64,000 bases of DNA from positions 1-64,000 of the forward strand of contig NZ_VNJJ01000009.1 of NCBI RefSeq assembly GCF_007786475.1, written 5' to 3'. The notes under the pieces were generated by a model. That model did no database searches. It had not been told where the DNA came from and was given only the letters and a program-made list of their open reading frames with translations. The DNA is from Cohnella terricola. GTDB taxonomy: Bacteria; Bacillota; Bacilli; Paenibacillales; Paenibacillaceae. Both the position numbers and the translations under genes were made by a program. How positions within the stretch are numbered: position 1 is the first letter of the stretch; each line of letters opens with the position of its first letter. This document shows, piece by piece, positions 52,201-61,402 of this stretch.

Positions 52201-54228
52201 GGAGCGGTGAAACTGGAGGTTGGGTTCGGAGCGACTTCCACGAAGACTCCGCCGCAAGAAGGTTATGCCACGGTGACCGAAGGGAAAATCTACAAAATGA
52301 GCGTGCCGGAAATCCGATACTCGAATACTGATCTTTCCGGTTCCAGTTATGTGCAAATGCCCGCAGGACAGAGCAAATCGTTCAACATCGAGGTGCCCCA
52401 GGCAGGAAAGTACGATGTCATGTTGAGTTACATCGTGAATCCGGACGCCAATATAAAGATCGGATTCAATCATCTTGAACCGGCGACGGTATCCTTAAAA
52501 GGTTCGGTCGGCGATGCCGTCCAAATCAAACGAATCGATACGGTGGATTTGCCCCAAGGTGCCGTAACATTAGATTTGAAGAATCCCGACCCGGCAGTTC
52601 CGGCAGATATCGATGCACTCATTCTCTACCCTGTAGACTCTTACGCAACGTATGCGCTACCGGGAGGCGGAACGGCGAAGGTGCTTCGTGACGGCATGAA
52701 CGGTTCTCTTACGGTTGGAACCATTGAGCAAGTGGACGGAAGGCACAGGATTAGCTTAGCGTTACCGACTGCACCGGTAAAAGCCGGGTCCGGATTGCGC
52801 ATCCAGGGCACAGTTATGGGGGCGGACGGAGCTTCCGTCAGCGGCGAGCAGGTTAAGATAACGTCATTCGGTCGATCCGTGGAGGCGCAGGTGGATTCCG
52901 CAGGGCGATTTGCCGCCACGCTCGCAATACCGACCGCTCTGACTCCAGGCCCCTACCGGGTGAGAGTCGCTACAGCGCTTGGCGAAGCGACAGGCGCCAT
53001 TACGATTGATCGCGCAAGCGGAGGAGGCTCATCCGACTCCCCCGGGTCGGCTGGCGGGGTTGGAGGCGGCACGTTAACGCCGACTGATTCCCTAGAGAAG
53101 GGCATATTGGTCGTGACGAAGGAGCTTCTTCAGCTACCTAAAGACGGATCTAAAACCATAAAGGTGACGATACCCGAAGGGAACAACTCCGTTCGGATTT
53201 CTCAAGAAGTTCTGAAAGAAGCGATGTCTCTTCCGATCGTGCTGGCGGGCCAGCAATTCGAGATTACGCTAACGCCGGATGTGCTGGCGGAGTTATTCGA
53301 AAGGGCAAAAGCCGCTGGCCTTGACGATTGGACGCTTTATCTTGGAGCGAGCCGAGTCGAGGACGGAGCCGCTGCTGCTCTCATACAAAGTCTCGCGCCA
53401 TCCGTTAAGGCAAAGCTGAGACAGGGAAGTCCGCTCTATGAATTCACTTTAAGTCTTGTAAAATCCGGTAAAGCTCCCTTGAAGATTCATACTTTCGCCA
53501 ATCCTCTCCCGGTTGCGTTGAAGATCGGACCGGGCGTAAATTCTTCATTGTCGGGAATTTATTTTATTGGCGATAACGGCAGACTGGAGTATGCGGGAGG
53601 AAAGCTCGAATCCGGGTTCATGAAAGTCGGCGCGAGCCATTTTAGCAAATACGGAGTTCTGGAATACGACAAAACCTTTCAAGACATGCCGGTGGCGCAT
53701 TGGGCTTACGCGGCGGTTTCCGAGCTGGCTGCCAGACATGTCGTAAACGGGGTGAACGATTGGCTTTTCGGCAAGGATACGCAGCTGACTAGAGCGGAAA
53801 TGACGACCCTGATCGTCAGGGCGATTGGCCTGAGGAACCCGGACGCGAGACAGCCGTTCACTGATGTGAGTGAGAAGAGTTGGTATTCGGCTGATATTGC
53901 TTCCGCATTGGAAGCGGGCATTATAACGGGCAGAACGTCGACTATATTCGCACCGGCGGCGCCGATTACTCGTTCCGAAGCGGCGGCCATACTGATGCGG
54001 GCATTGAAGCAACGATCGATAACGACACCTGCCGGAGGGGGAAGGTTGGACGACTTCGCGGACAAATCCGATGTCTCCCCGATGTTTGTCGAGAGCCTAT
54101 CGGAGAGCATCTCGGCAGGTCTGCTGCAGGGAGATCATCGTAAGCGCCTTCGCCCTAACGATGTCATGACCCGCGCAGAAGCGGCGGTCATGCTGTTGAA
54201 GTTTCTGCGAATCTTGGAATCGGAGTAA
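49300..54228 (+). CDS. SLH-anchored multidomain surface protein with (alpha/alpha)6-like, CBM-like and dockerin-like domains
   Basis: This exported protein has ~1642 residues. In order: signal peptide (~1-24); two related CBM-like modules opening VVNGDFSQ (~30) and AVPNGDFSQ (~186); a dockerin type I-like pair of Ca loops, DLNGDGIVDEADA and DFDRDGQLTAKDL (~338-385); a large helical (alpha/alpha)6-type region (~395-820) rich in Trp/Asp motifs; beta-rich domains (~880-1230); a Gly/Ser linker (~1240-1265); a beta/alpha domain (~1270-1445); three SLH repeats (~1460-1640; DMPVAHWAYAAVSELAARHV, FTDVSEKSW). It is presumably a wall-bound enzyme or binding protein releasing oligosaccharides for the upstream transporter. 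GTG 49300 gives proper spacing to GGGGAGGG; ATG 49294 abuts it. Confidence 0.85.
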   Translation: MKRLIAFLLSLILLIPAWTPSVSAETGDTIQVAYDVVNGDFSQGLAGWDNNNTDGLFDKIRAEHVVELKPGAAIWQPLAITGNADGPSVKDTVYAKVYATLSSDVTTDDNVLIRLVAGDQLAEIDSLSGAVREIPVELTSHIKNAGGRIPENQDQLWIELHNDTPGTIEVSRIEVWGVDAENRVKAYAVPNGDFSQAFEGNWESNGKATLGTAVYLEPGAAAWRSLPVGNSLTMPQVGDKVSVQAGLFVPSGVNRTDGVFVRLNDGHYTLRDLNDIAGTARGKWFVSSGNVIANEGIISQGSSELWIELHNDTSVPIRLKGLSLTAERAASSIYDLNGDGIVDEADAAWLSERIASGLFDARADFDRDGQLTAKDLSYFKKFALHHNDEFYLNMKHFTFMNEDITIDGVPMMVTHLYSEPIDRSDLSKGYAWVGDPQEGFAAVDDVARAVIAYTEHYGMYGDEFSYGKIKRGLEFLMWMQHRDGDFDNFVVRDPDGTIRPKDSASSQKSFSWWAVRAYEALATAMPKLKAEDSELAARVKERLALCLKRLKENTDPSYGQYVDVNGIRMAKWLLFGDTWLTSAAIDALAVHYKVADNASVKAAIRESVRKLGEGVAIAQFGDFRDFPYGGFMHHYNGVPGLYNWDEWGSIQVRAMAYAGQIADQPAWIEAAEHAADSFLGDLLISGRAETMHPNKKPYPLINYGTASYVDNWLALYEVTGKEKYAELAGIAASWWTGNNVRDFPMFNQVEGYAYDGLYDTEVNINSGAESLDEAIRALVRVLENPIAKRYLFAHEMAAARAVTIEIEDLYKSVAPPDERMPFPNGELNDPNVALVKQNVDSGTDELKIYEDAQHLGGEREVYPGWMGSNALFVAATGYNNIRLFNNGSIKTELPVGGVGNFQAGDAVKLEFSARVEFDTSLKAEVYAVLANGDKVRIADAGDMNYHPRTWYAGASSVKTTPLAKIPEGAVKLEVGFGATSTKTPPQEGYATVTEGKIYKMSVPEIRYSNTDLSGSSYVQMPAGQSKSFNIEVPQAGKYDVMLSYIVNPDANIKIGFNHLEPATVSLKGSVGDAVQIKRIDTVDLPQGAVTLDLKNPDPAVPADIDALILYPVDSYATYALPGGGTAKVLRDGMNGSLTVGTIEQVDGRHRISLALPTAPVKAGSGLRIQGTVMGADGASVSGEQVKITSFGRSVEAQVDSAGRFAATLAIPTALTPGPYRVRVATALGEATGAITIDRASGGGSSDSPGSAGGVGGGTLTPTDSLEKGILVVTKELLQLPKDGSKTIKVTIPEGNNSVRISQEVLKEAMSLPIVLAGQQFEITLTPDVLAELFERAKAAGLDDWTLYLGASRVEDGAAAALIQSLAPSVKAKLRQGSPLYEFTLSLVKSGKAPLKIHTFANPLPVALKIGPGVNSSLSGIYFIGDNGRLEYAGGKLESGFMKVGASHFSKYGVLEYDKTFQDMPVAHWAYAAVSELAARHVVNGVNDWLFGKDTQLTRAEMTTLIVRAIGLRNPDARQPFTDVSEKSWYSADIASALEAGIITGRTSTIFAPAAPITRSEAAAILMRALKQRSITTPAGGGRLDDFADKSDVSPMFVESLSESISAGLLQGDHRKRLRPNDVMTRAEAAVMLLKFLRILESE

Positions 54229-54247
54229 GAATTGTAGAGCACTATGC

Positions 54248-54286
54248 AACCTTAGTTCGGTACTTTACCGGACTAAGGTTGTTTAG
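54248..54286 (+). terminator. intrinsic terminator of the glycan operon
   Basis: CAACCTTAGTTCGGTA pairs with TACCGGACTAAGGTTG (one mismatch) around a CTT loop, followed by TTTAG. It also lies at the distal end of CRISPR array 1 and could stop its minus-strand transcript. Confidence 0.8.
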
Positions 54287-54321
54287 TTGTGCCCGGCATG
54301 GGCGATAAATTGGCGGTGAGA

Positions 54322-54353
54322 ATCCGCTACGGGCTACCAGCATGGGGAGCGAC
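54322..54353. repeat. decayed CRISPR repeat remnant at the old end of array 1
   Basis: GGGAGCGAC at 54345-54353 matches the last 9 bases of the repeat, and AATCCGCTAC upstream resembles AATCCACGCTC. From 54354 to the first good repeat at 54388 is 34 bases, exactly one spacer length. This supports a 51st, degenerate terminal repeat. Confidence 0.55.
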
Positions 54354-54387
54354 CGAGGAACTTTACAAGGCCGAGAAAGACCTCACT

Positions 54388-57300
54388 GTTTCAATCCACG
54401 CTCCCGCGTAGGGAGCGACAAACGGATTCCGGGGCGGGAGCTATGTGCATGATGTTTCAATCCACGCTCCCGCTTAGGGAGCGACGATCCAAATCGAACG
54501 TTTCCGGATTCGTTTGTAATTGTTTCAATCCACGCTCCCGCGTAGGGAGCGACAACCTGCTCTACATCAAGCTAGAGCGCGATTAAACGTTTCAATCCAC
54601 GCTCCCGCGTAGGGAGCGACGGGAGTACGGTCTCGACCATCGTATAAGCGTAAGGTTTCAATCCACGCTCCCGCGTAGGGAGAGACAAGTCAACCCGATC
54701 ACCGGCACACCACTTAACGGCGGTTTCAATCCACGCTCCCGCGTCGGGAGCGACCGGTTACGAACACGGGCTACCAGTCTGCGGCTACGTTTCAATCCAC
54801 GCTCGCCCGTAGGGAGCGACCCGGCGATGGTACAGCGATAGCCTTACCACGTTCGTTTCAATCCACGCTCCCGCGTAGGGAGCGACATTTAACTTCCGAG
54901 CTAGGCCATTCACCAAGTGTAGTTTCAATTCACGCTCCCGCGTAGGGAGCGACACGCCAAGACGGAAGCCGAGAAGCTCGCCAAGATGTTTCAATCCACG
55001 CTCCCGCGTAGGGAGCGACGCCGCCGTTAACGTCAAAGGGGGCACGGTACAAGGTTTCAATCCACGCTCCCGCGTAGGGAGCGACTAAAAAGGACAGAAG
55101 GAACCACGCAAAAGAACAGTTTCAATCCACGCTCCCGCGTAGGGAGCGACCCAAGCAATGGAGACGATCCGTAAGCAACTTAGAGTTTCAATCCACGCTC
55201 CCGCGTAGGGAGCGACAAGCGCGAGTCGAAGCCTATGCAGCAGAGCGCAGTTTCAATCCACGCTCCCGCGTAGGGAGCGACACGGTATAAGGTGGGTGCT
55301 GCGAGACATCCAAAATGTTTCAATCTACGCTCCCGCGTAGGGAGCGACCGCTTTCAAAGCGTGCTTGACCATATGCTTTTTGTTTCAATCCACGCTCCCG
55401 CGTAGGGAGCGACTCCAAACTAATCACCACCACTGAATCATGTTTTTGTTTCAATCCACGCTCCCGCGTAGGGAGCGACACGATTTCCGGGTATGCTCCT
55501 TTTTCTGGATTAGTTTCAATCCACGCTCCCGCGTAGGGAGCGACAGAGAGTGAAGTCAACGAACTGCGGCAAAGTGGAGGTTTCAATCCACGCTCCCGCG
55601 TAGGGAGCGACAAATATTATCGACCTTGATCGGTTTAAGATGGAGTTTCAATCCACGCTCCCGCGTAGGGAGCGACCCGGGCGCAGGCTGGAAGAAGAGC
55701 CGCAAGGCGTGGGTTTCAATCCACGCTCCCGCGTAGGGAGCGACCTGCGAAGGATTTTCGGTTACCAATAGCAAAGGGAGTTTCAATCCACGCTCCCGCG
55801 TAGGGAGCGACTTCCAAGTGCGCGAAACTTCGGAAGCTAATATTGATGTTTCAATCCACGCTCCCGCGTAGGGAGCGACTCAATCTCTGCTTTGGTTAGG
55901 CCGAGCATCGTAAGTTTCAATCCACGCTCCCGCGTAGGGAGCGACGATGTTATGGATAATCCTTGCTACCACCGGATAAGTTTCAATCCACGCTCCCGCG
56001 TAGGGAGCGACGGGGATCCCGGGGAACGTCGACATGAACGTAATGGTTTCAATCCACGCTCCCGCGTAGGGAGCGACTTCCGCCTAGTTTGGCGGGTGTT
56101 GCGTAATGATGGTTTCAATCCACGCTCCCGCGTAGGGAGCGACCTACAATAAATTAAAAAGCATTGTCGACGAGAGTTTCAATCCACGCTCCCGCGTAGG
56201 GAGCGACAAGACGAATCGAGATTGCAGCAGTTGAGCAAAGAGTTTCAATCCACGCTCCCGCGTAGGGAGCGACCCTCCGACGGATAACGTTCCATTCACC
56301 GTGAACCAGTTTCAATCCACGCTCCCGCGTAGGGAGCGACGGCATTGGTTCAGTATTAAAAAATCTAAGAGTTGAGTTTCAATCCACGCTCCCGCGTAGG
56401 GAGCGACTATTGCGATGTATGTATTCCAATTGGGGAGCGCAGTTTCAATCCACGCTCCCGCGTAGGGAGCGACAGACGGAACGACCGTTTCCGGATACGT
56501 TACATGGTTTCAATCCACGCTCCCGCGTAGGGAGCGACGGGCAAGGCGCTCGAGAACGTAGCCCGGCATCTTGGTTTCAATCCACGCTCCCGCGTAGGGA
56601 GCGACTATCACGGCCTTGAAAGAGCAATTAAAGAAATTGTTTCAATCCACGCTCCCGCGTAGGGAGCGACCGAACATATCAGGCAGTACAAAAGAGCGTT
56701 ATTTGTTTCAATCCACGCTCCCGCGTAGGGAGCGACTATGAGGATACCGCCGAATATAAGCGCATTCTGGTTTCAATCCACGCTCCCGCGTAGGGAGCGA
56801 CTAATCCGACCTACCAAGATATTGATGAGGCGCTGTTTCAATCCACGCTCCCGCGTAGGGAGCGACTTTCAGTTCGAGCGAAAGCTCGGCGACTTGGAAT
56901 GTTTCAATCCACGCTCCCGCGTAGAGAGCGACTTCTACGATCCTTCTCGATATGGTCATGGGACGCTGTTTCAATCCACGCTCCCGCGTAGGGAGCGACA
57001 AGGGCGGCGGACAAGCCAACCCGTGGAAGCAAGTTTCAATCCACGCTCCCGCGTAGGGAGCGACTTAATGCATGGATGGATTTGACGGTTTCCTTTGGGT
57101 TTCAATCCACGCTCCCGCGTAGGGAGCGACCTCGCGGCGATCGATAAGGAGATTGCATTTCTCGTTTCAATCCACGCTCCCGCGTAGGGAGCGACCTGGC
57201 GCCAGAGGAGACGTACGAACCAGATTATGTTTCAATCCACGCTCCCGCGTAGGGAGCGACAGGTTGCGTGGGCGAAATCGGAAATCGCCAAGGGGTTTCA

Positions 57301-57654
57301 ATCCACGCTCCCGCGTAGGGAGCGACCATTCTCACTTTTTGGTTCGTTCGCAGGCAAAACGTTTCAATCCACGCTCCCGCGTAGGGAGCGACAGCTGCTC
57401 TACTAACCACTCTGGAGGATGATAGGGTTTCAATCCACGCTCCCGCGTAGGGAGCGACATGATTTTAATGATACATATAAGGGTAAAAGTGTGTTTCAAT
57501 CCACGCTCCCGCGTAGGGAGCGACTACTGCTTCCCCGGCGAAAATTATCACGTTTGCCGTTTCAATCCACGCTCCCGCGTAGGGAGCGACGACTGCTGAA
57601 GGAATTTCCGGAACGTTGTTATGTTTCAATCCACGCTCCCGCGTAGGGAGCGAC
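54388..57654 (-). CRISPR. type I-C CRISPR array 1 (50 repeats, 49 spacers)
   Basis: Fifty 32-bp repeats (plus strand begins GTTTCAATCCACGC, ends GGGAGCGAC) alternate with 33-38 bp unique spacers. The repeat forms a stem CGCTCCC-GCGTA-GGGAGCG. Read on the minus strand it ends GTGGATTGAAAC, the type I-C handle orientation. Variant repeats cluster at low coordinates (54454, 54655, 54723, 54789, 54922, 55317; one more at 56901), while the high-coordinate end is uniform, so new spacers enter near 57654. The leader is 57655-57831. Open frames across the array are artefacts. Confidence 0.98.
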
Positions 57655-57831
57655 AGCAGGCTCACTAAGTCCTTGCAGGGCAAGGGATTTGAAGCTCAAA
57701 AGTGCTAAACGGCATTTTTGATGCGAAAAAAGTCCCGAAAATGACATGGAAACCCGAGAGCCCTTGTGTAGCAAGGGGTGCGAATCCCCCGGGAAAATCA
57801 TGTGCGCTTGGGGTTCGCACTTCGTAGAACC
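57655..57831 (-). promoter_or_regulatory. CRISPR leader of array 1
   Basis: The ~177-bp sequence flanks the conserved end of array 1 and recurs, about 90% identical by eye, at 60303-60479 beside array 2. It contains a hairpin CCCTTG-TGTAG-CAAGGG (57761-57777) and an inverted pair GTGCGAA/TTCGCAC. It links the stop codon of fic (57832) to the first repeat, so fic readthrough could enter the array. Confidence 0.8.
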
Positions 57832-58557
57832 TTACAATAACTTCAAATACCAATCGAGAGTACGATCGATAATTGGTATTACGAAACTGATAAACTTTGA
57901 AAAATCCCCAGTTATATGCGTTTCATCCAAAGCTGTGTAGTAAGCAAGCCGCTGTTCTTTTTCGATGACAATAGGGGGATACCCGTTTTTCATGAGCTCA
58001 AAGTTCAGAAGAAGTCGGGCAGTACGTCCGTTGCCGTCAACAAAAGGATGAATTTTTACGAATTCACTATGAACTGCTGCGGCTCTGGCAACGGGATGTA
58101 AATTGGCCCCTTCCTCTTTAAGCCATTGTGTAAAGTGTGCCATCAAATCAGGGACCTGACTATAGTCGGGAGGCAAATGCCGGGCACCGCTGATTAGGAC
58201 ATTTTGCGTACGGTAAATCCCTGCTTGATCGTCGAGAATTCCTTTTAGAATCAGACTATGAATGTTTTTGATTTGCCACTCTGTCAAAGCATGGTTCTGC
58301 TTCACAATCTCCTCGATATATAAAATAGCTTCCCTATGGTTAAGAGCTTCCAGATGCTCAGATATGGTTTTACCTCCGATGGTAATACCTTCTAAAACAA
58401 CCTTAGTCTCAGATAGGGTTAGCGTATTGCCTTCAATCGCATTGGAGTTGTAGGTCCAGTTAACGATTAAGTGTTCGCGGATTGATTTTAATGTATGGGT
58501 AGGGAATGGTCTTTTGGTGTCGAGCCGTTGTTTTTTCTGATCGATTGAGTCAAACAA
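57832..58557 (-). CDS. Fic domain protein between CRISPR arrays (copy 1)
   Basis: The 241-residue Fic enzyme has the intact catalytic motif HPFVDGNGRTAR (~residue 170) and, near residue 38, the N-terminal inhibitory motif SNAIEGN ([S/T]xxxE[G/N]), placing the autoinhibitory helix before the Fic core. Fic enzymes usually transfer AMP to a target hydroxyl group. TTG start with GAGGTGA 7 bases upstream. It reads toward the leader and array 1 on the same strand. A TATAAT (minus strand, 58614-58619) precedes it and is conserved in copy 2. No separate antitoxin gene is visible. Confidence 0.9.
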   Translation of the reverse strand: MFDSIDQKKQRLDTKRPFPTHTLKSIREHLIVNWTYNSNAIEGNTLTLSETKVVLEGITIGGKTISEHLEALNHREAILYIEEIVKQNHALTEWQIKNIHSLILKGILDDQAGIYRTQNVLISGARHLPPDYSQVPDLMAHFTQWLKEEGANLHPVARAAAVHSEFVKIHPFVDGNGRTARLLLNFELMKNGYPPIVIEKEQRLAYYTALDETHITGDFSKFISFVIPIIDRTLDWYLKLL

Positions 58558-58713
58558 TCAGTTTCACCTCACAATTCATAATTCGAGGAGTTATCACATT
58601 TACAATTAATTCTATTATAAGCTTTCCCAAGGATGGTAGGTTAGTAAACTTTGCAGGTAGCTGAAATGCAGGAATTATCGTCGCTTATATCATCAACATT
58701 GTGATCATAAAGG

Positions 58714-58731
58714 GAGGGGCTGAAGCCCCTC
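58714..58731 (-). terminator. terminator-like hairpin at the distal end of array 2
   Basis: GAGGGGCT-GA-AGCCCCTC forms an 8-bp stem; on the minus strand CCCTTTATG follows. It lies 27 bp beyond the oldest repeat of array 2 and upstream of fic copy 1, so it would end the array 2 precursor transcript. The same hairpin recurs at 61359. Confidence 0.65.
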
Positions 58732-58757
58732 GACAAGCTAGACTACATTAACAATAT

Positions 58758-60302
58758 GTTTCAATCTACGCTTTCGTACAGGGAGAGACGATATTTAGGT
58801 TGAGATAGATCTCGCTACGGCGTTTCAATCCACGCTCTCGTATAGGTAGCGACGTCCGGTAACGCCTCCTGAGCTGGGGGAACCGTGTTTCAATCCACGC
58901 TCCCGCACGGGGAGCGACCCGAGTGGACGAGTCGGTGTTCGCTAGGGAAGGAAAGTTTCAATCCACACTCCCGCACGGGGAGCGACTCGAAAATCTCGGC
59001 ACGATGGGAACGCCGTTGCCGTTTCAATCCACGCTCCCGCGTAGGGAGCGACGCAAAACGAAATTATGAATTATTATTGCATTAATGTTTCAATCCACGC
59101 TCCCGCGTAGGGAGCGACCCACGGGCGGCCGTACCTCCGGGAATTGTAGGAAGTTTCAATCCACGCTCCCGCGTAGGGAGCGACGTGTATTTACTTTACC
59201 GTTATTTTACGCAAGAAGGGTTTCAATCCACGCTCCCGCGTAGGGAGCGACTTGAGGACTCCGGTTGCATAGACGGGTCCGGATGTTTCAATCCACGCTC
59301 CCGCGTAGGGAGCGACCCCGCGCCATAGCCGTGTTTTTCCAGAGCCAAGGGTTTCAATCCACGCTCCCGCGTAGGGAGCGACAACATACGAGCAAACGGC
59401 CGGAACACCGCCAAAAGTTTCAATCCACGCTCCCGCGTAGGGAGCGACAAAAATCACCCTCGAAGCCGGTAGGCGAGAGAATGTTTCAATCCACGCTCCC
59501 GCGTAGGGAGCGACTTTCTCGTTTGGCTCAGATCGGGGATAATGTCGGTTTCAATCCACGCTCCCGCGTAGGGAGCGACTGTATCTTGAAGGTATGAAAG
59601 CTGACCTGAAAAAGTTTCAATCCACGCTCCCGCGTAGGGAGCGACTCCGCCGACGCTGTAGGTCTTGTGAATTATCAGGTTTCAATCCACGCTCCCGCGT
59701 AGGGAGCGACGTACGGCCGCCCGTTTAGCAATTTTGGAGTTTAGTTTCAATCCACGCTCCCGCGTAGGGAGCGACCAAGAAGCGGACATGCTCGGAAGAT
59801 GCTAATTGAGTTTCAATCCACGCTCCCGCGTAGGGAGCGACCTCAATGCAAGGGAAGCGACTGTAGGTATCAAAGTTTCAATCCACGCTCCCGCGTAGGG
59901 AGCGACCGAACAAGAAGTGCGGAGACGGTTGAACAAAATTGTTTCAATCCACGCTCCCGCGTAGGGAGCGACAGATTTGCAAATTCTCAATCAGGCAACA
60001 GGAACAAGTTTCAATCCACGCTCCCGCGTAGGGAGCGACGTTCTCTGGCTTTGTGGCCGTCTTAGCCGTGGCGTTTCAATCCACGCTCCCGCGTAGGGAG
60101 CGACCTTCGCCTTGCAAAACTGGATACGAGTTAAGTTTGTTTCAATCCACGCTCCCGCGTAGGGAGCGACTATCGAGGGGGATCGCGTTTTCTATCGGAA
60201 GTCCGTTTCAATCCACGCTCCCGCGTAGGGAGCGACTGCACTGCGGTCGCGATACTTCGCTATTGTCAATGTTTCAATCCACGCTCCCGCGTAGGGAGCG
60301 AC
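58758..60302 (-). CRISPR. type I-C CRISPR array 2 (24 repeats, 23 spacers)
   Basis: Twenty-four 32-bp repeats share array 1's consensus. The four at the low-coordinate end (58758, 58822, 58887, 58955) are degenerate, with altered stems such as CTTTCGTACAGGGAG and CCCGCACGGGGAG; the twenty toward 60302 match the consensus. Spacers are 32-36 bp. Decay at the low end and the leader at 60303 fix transcription on the minus strand. No spacer is shared with array 1 by eye. Confidence 0.98.
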
Positions 60303-60479
60303 AGCAGGCTCACAGAGTCTTTGCAGGGCAAGGGATTTGAAGCTCAAAAGTGCGAAACGGCATTTTTGATACGAAAAAAGTCCTGAAATTGACCTGAAAA
60401 CCCGAGAGCCCTTGTGTAGCAAGGGGTGCGAATCCCCCGGGGAAATCATGTGAGCTTTGGGTTCGCACTTCGTAGAACA
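60303..60479 (-). promoter_or_regulatory. CRISPR leader of array 2
   Basis: It begins AGCAGGCTCAC like the array 1 leader and stays similar for its whole length, including the CCCTTG/CAAGGG hairpin at 60409-60425. Conservation against array-specific spacers supports a role as leader (promoter and integration site). Confidence 0.8.
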
Positions 60480-61205
60480 TTACAGCAGTTCTAAGTACCA
60501 ATCGAATGTACGATCAACATTTGGTATGACAAAACTGATAAATCTCGAAAAATCCCCGGTTGTGTGAGCTTCATCCAAAGCGGTGTAGTAGGCAAGCCGT
60601 TGTTCTTTTTCGATGACAATTGGGGGATATCCGTTTTTCATGAGCTCAAAGTTAAGCAGAAGTCGAGCAGTACGTCCATTGCCGTCCACGAAAGGATGGA
60701 TGTTTACAAATTCACTATGAACTGCTGCAGCTCTGGCAACGGGGTGTAAATTGACTCCTTCCCCTTCAAGCCATTGAGTAAATTGTGCCATCAAATCAGG
60801 AACCTGACTATAGTCAGGGGGCAAGTGTCGGGTGCCGCTGATTGGGACATTTTCCGTACGATAAATTCCAGCCTGATCGTCGTGAATTCCTTTTAGGATC
60901 AGACTATGAATGCTCTTGATCTGCCATTCTGTCAGAGTTTGGTTTTGTTTTACGATTGCTTCAATATATAAAATAGCTTCCCTATGATTAAGAGCTTCAA
61001 GATGCTCAGATATGGTTTTACCCCCAACGGTAATGCCTTCTAAAACAACTTTAGTTTCGGATAGAGTTAACGTATTGCCTTCAATCGCATTGGAGTTATA
61101 TGTCCAGTTCACGATTAAGTGCTCGCGGATAGTTTTTAATGTATGAATGGGAAATGGTCTTTTGGAGTCTAGTTGTTGTTTTTTCTGATCAATAGAGCTA
61201 AACAA
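60480..61205 (-). CDS. Fic domain protein between CRISPR arrays (copy 2)
   Basis: The 241-residue paralogue differs from copy 1 at about 26 positions (roughly 89% identity by eye). HPFVDGNGRTAR and SNAIEGN are both unchanged, so catalysis and autoinhibition are conserved. The TTG at 61205 follows GAGGTGA and aligns with the copy 1 start; a longer in-frame TTG at 61226 lies upstream of that site. The gene runs toward the array 2 leader. The minus-strand TATAAT (61261-61266) is conserved. Confidence 0.9.
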   Translation of the reverse strand: MFSSIDQKKQQLDSKRPFPIHTLKTIREHLIVNWTYNSNAIEGNTLTLSETKVVLEGITVGGKTISEHLEALNHREAILYIEAIVKQNQTLTEWQIKSIHSLILKGIHDDQAGIYRTENVPISGTRHLPPDYSQVPDLMAQFTQWLEGEGVNLHPVARAAAVHSEFVNIHPFVDGNGRTARLLLNFELMKNGYPPIVIEKEQRLAYYTALDEAHTTGDFSRFISFVIPNVDRTFDWYLELL

Positions 61206-61358
61206 CAATTTCACCTCACATTTCAAAAATCAAGGAGTTATATTGCTCACAGTCAATTCTATTATAAGCTTTCCCAAGTATGGTAGGGTAGTAAACTCGT
61301 ATTAGCTGTAATGACAGGAATTATCGGTCGCTTGCATCGTCAGTTATAAATCAAAAGG

Positions 61359-61376
61359 GAGGGGCTGAAGCCCCTC
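61359..61376 (-). terminator. terminator-like hairpin beside the lone repeat
   Basis: This is the same GAGGGGCT-GA-AGCCCCTC stem as at 58714, followed on the minus strand by CCCTTTT. It lies between the decayed repeat at 61403 and fic copy 2, as expected for the end of a lost third array. Confidence 0.65.
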
Positions 61377-61402
61377 GACAAGCCATACTACATAAACAAT
61401 AT

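Larger units (their letters stand above)
57655..58789 (-). repeat. duplicated leader-fic-trailer module, copy 1
   Basis: This ~1.13-kb stretch comprises array 1 leader, fic, fic promoter region, a terminator hairpin and the oldest repeat of array 2. The same order, with close sequence match throughout, is found at 60303-61434. The duplication unit therefore includes a CRISPR repeat at its far end. Confidence 0.85.

Noticed and set aside
58558-58757. Direct base-pairing between the terminal pseudo-spacer and the fic promoter
   Set aside because: By eye no convincing seed match was found, so it is not claimed; a computed alignment is required.
54785-60449. Many Arg/Ser-rich and APYAGAWIET-type frames over the CRISPR arrays
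   Set aside because: They are translations of the repeat in various frames, interrupted by unrelated spacers.
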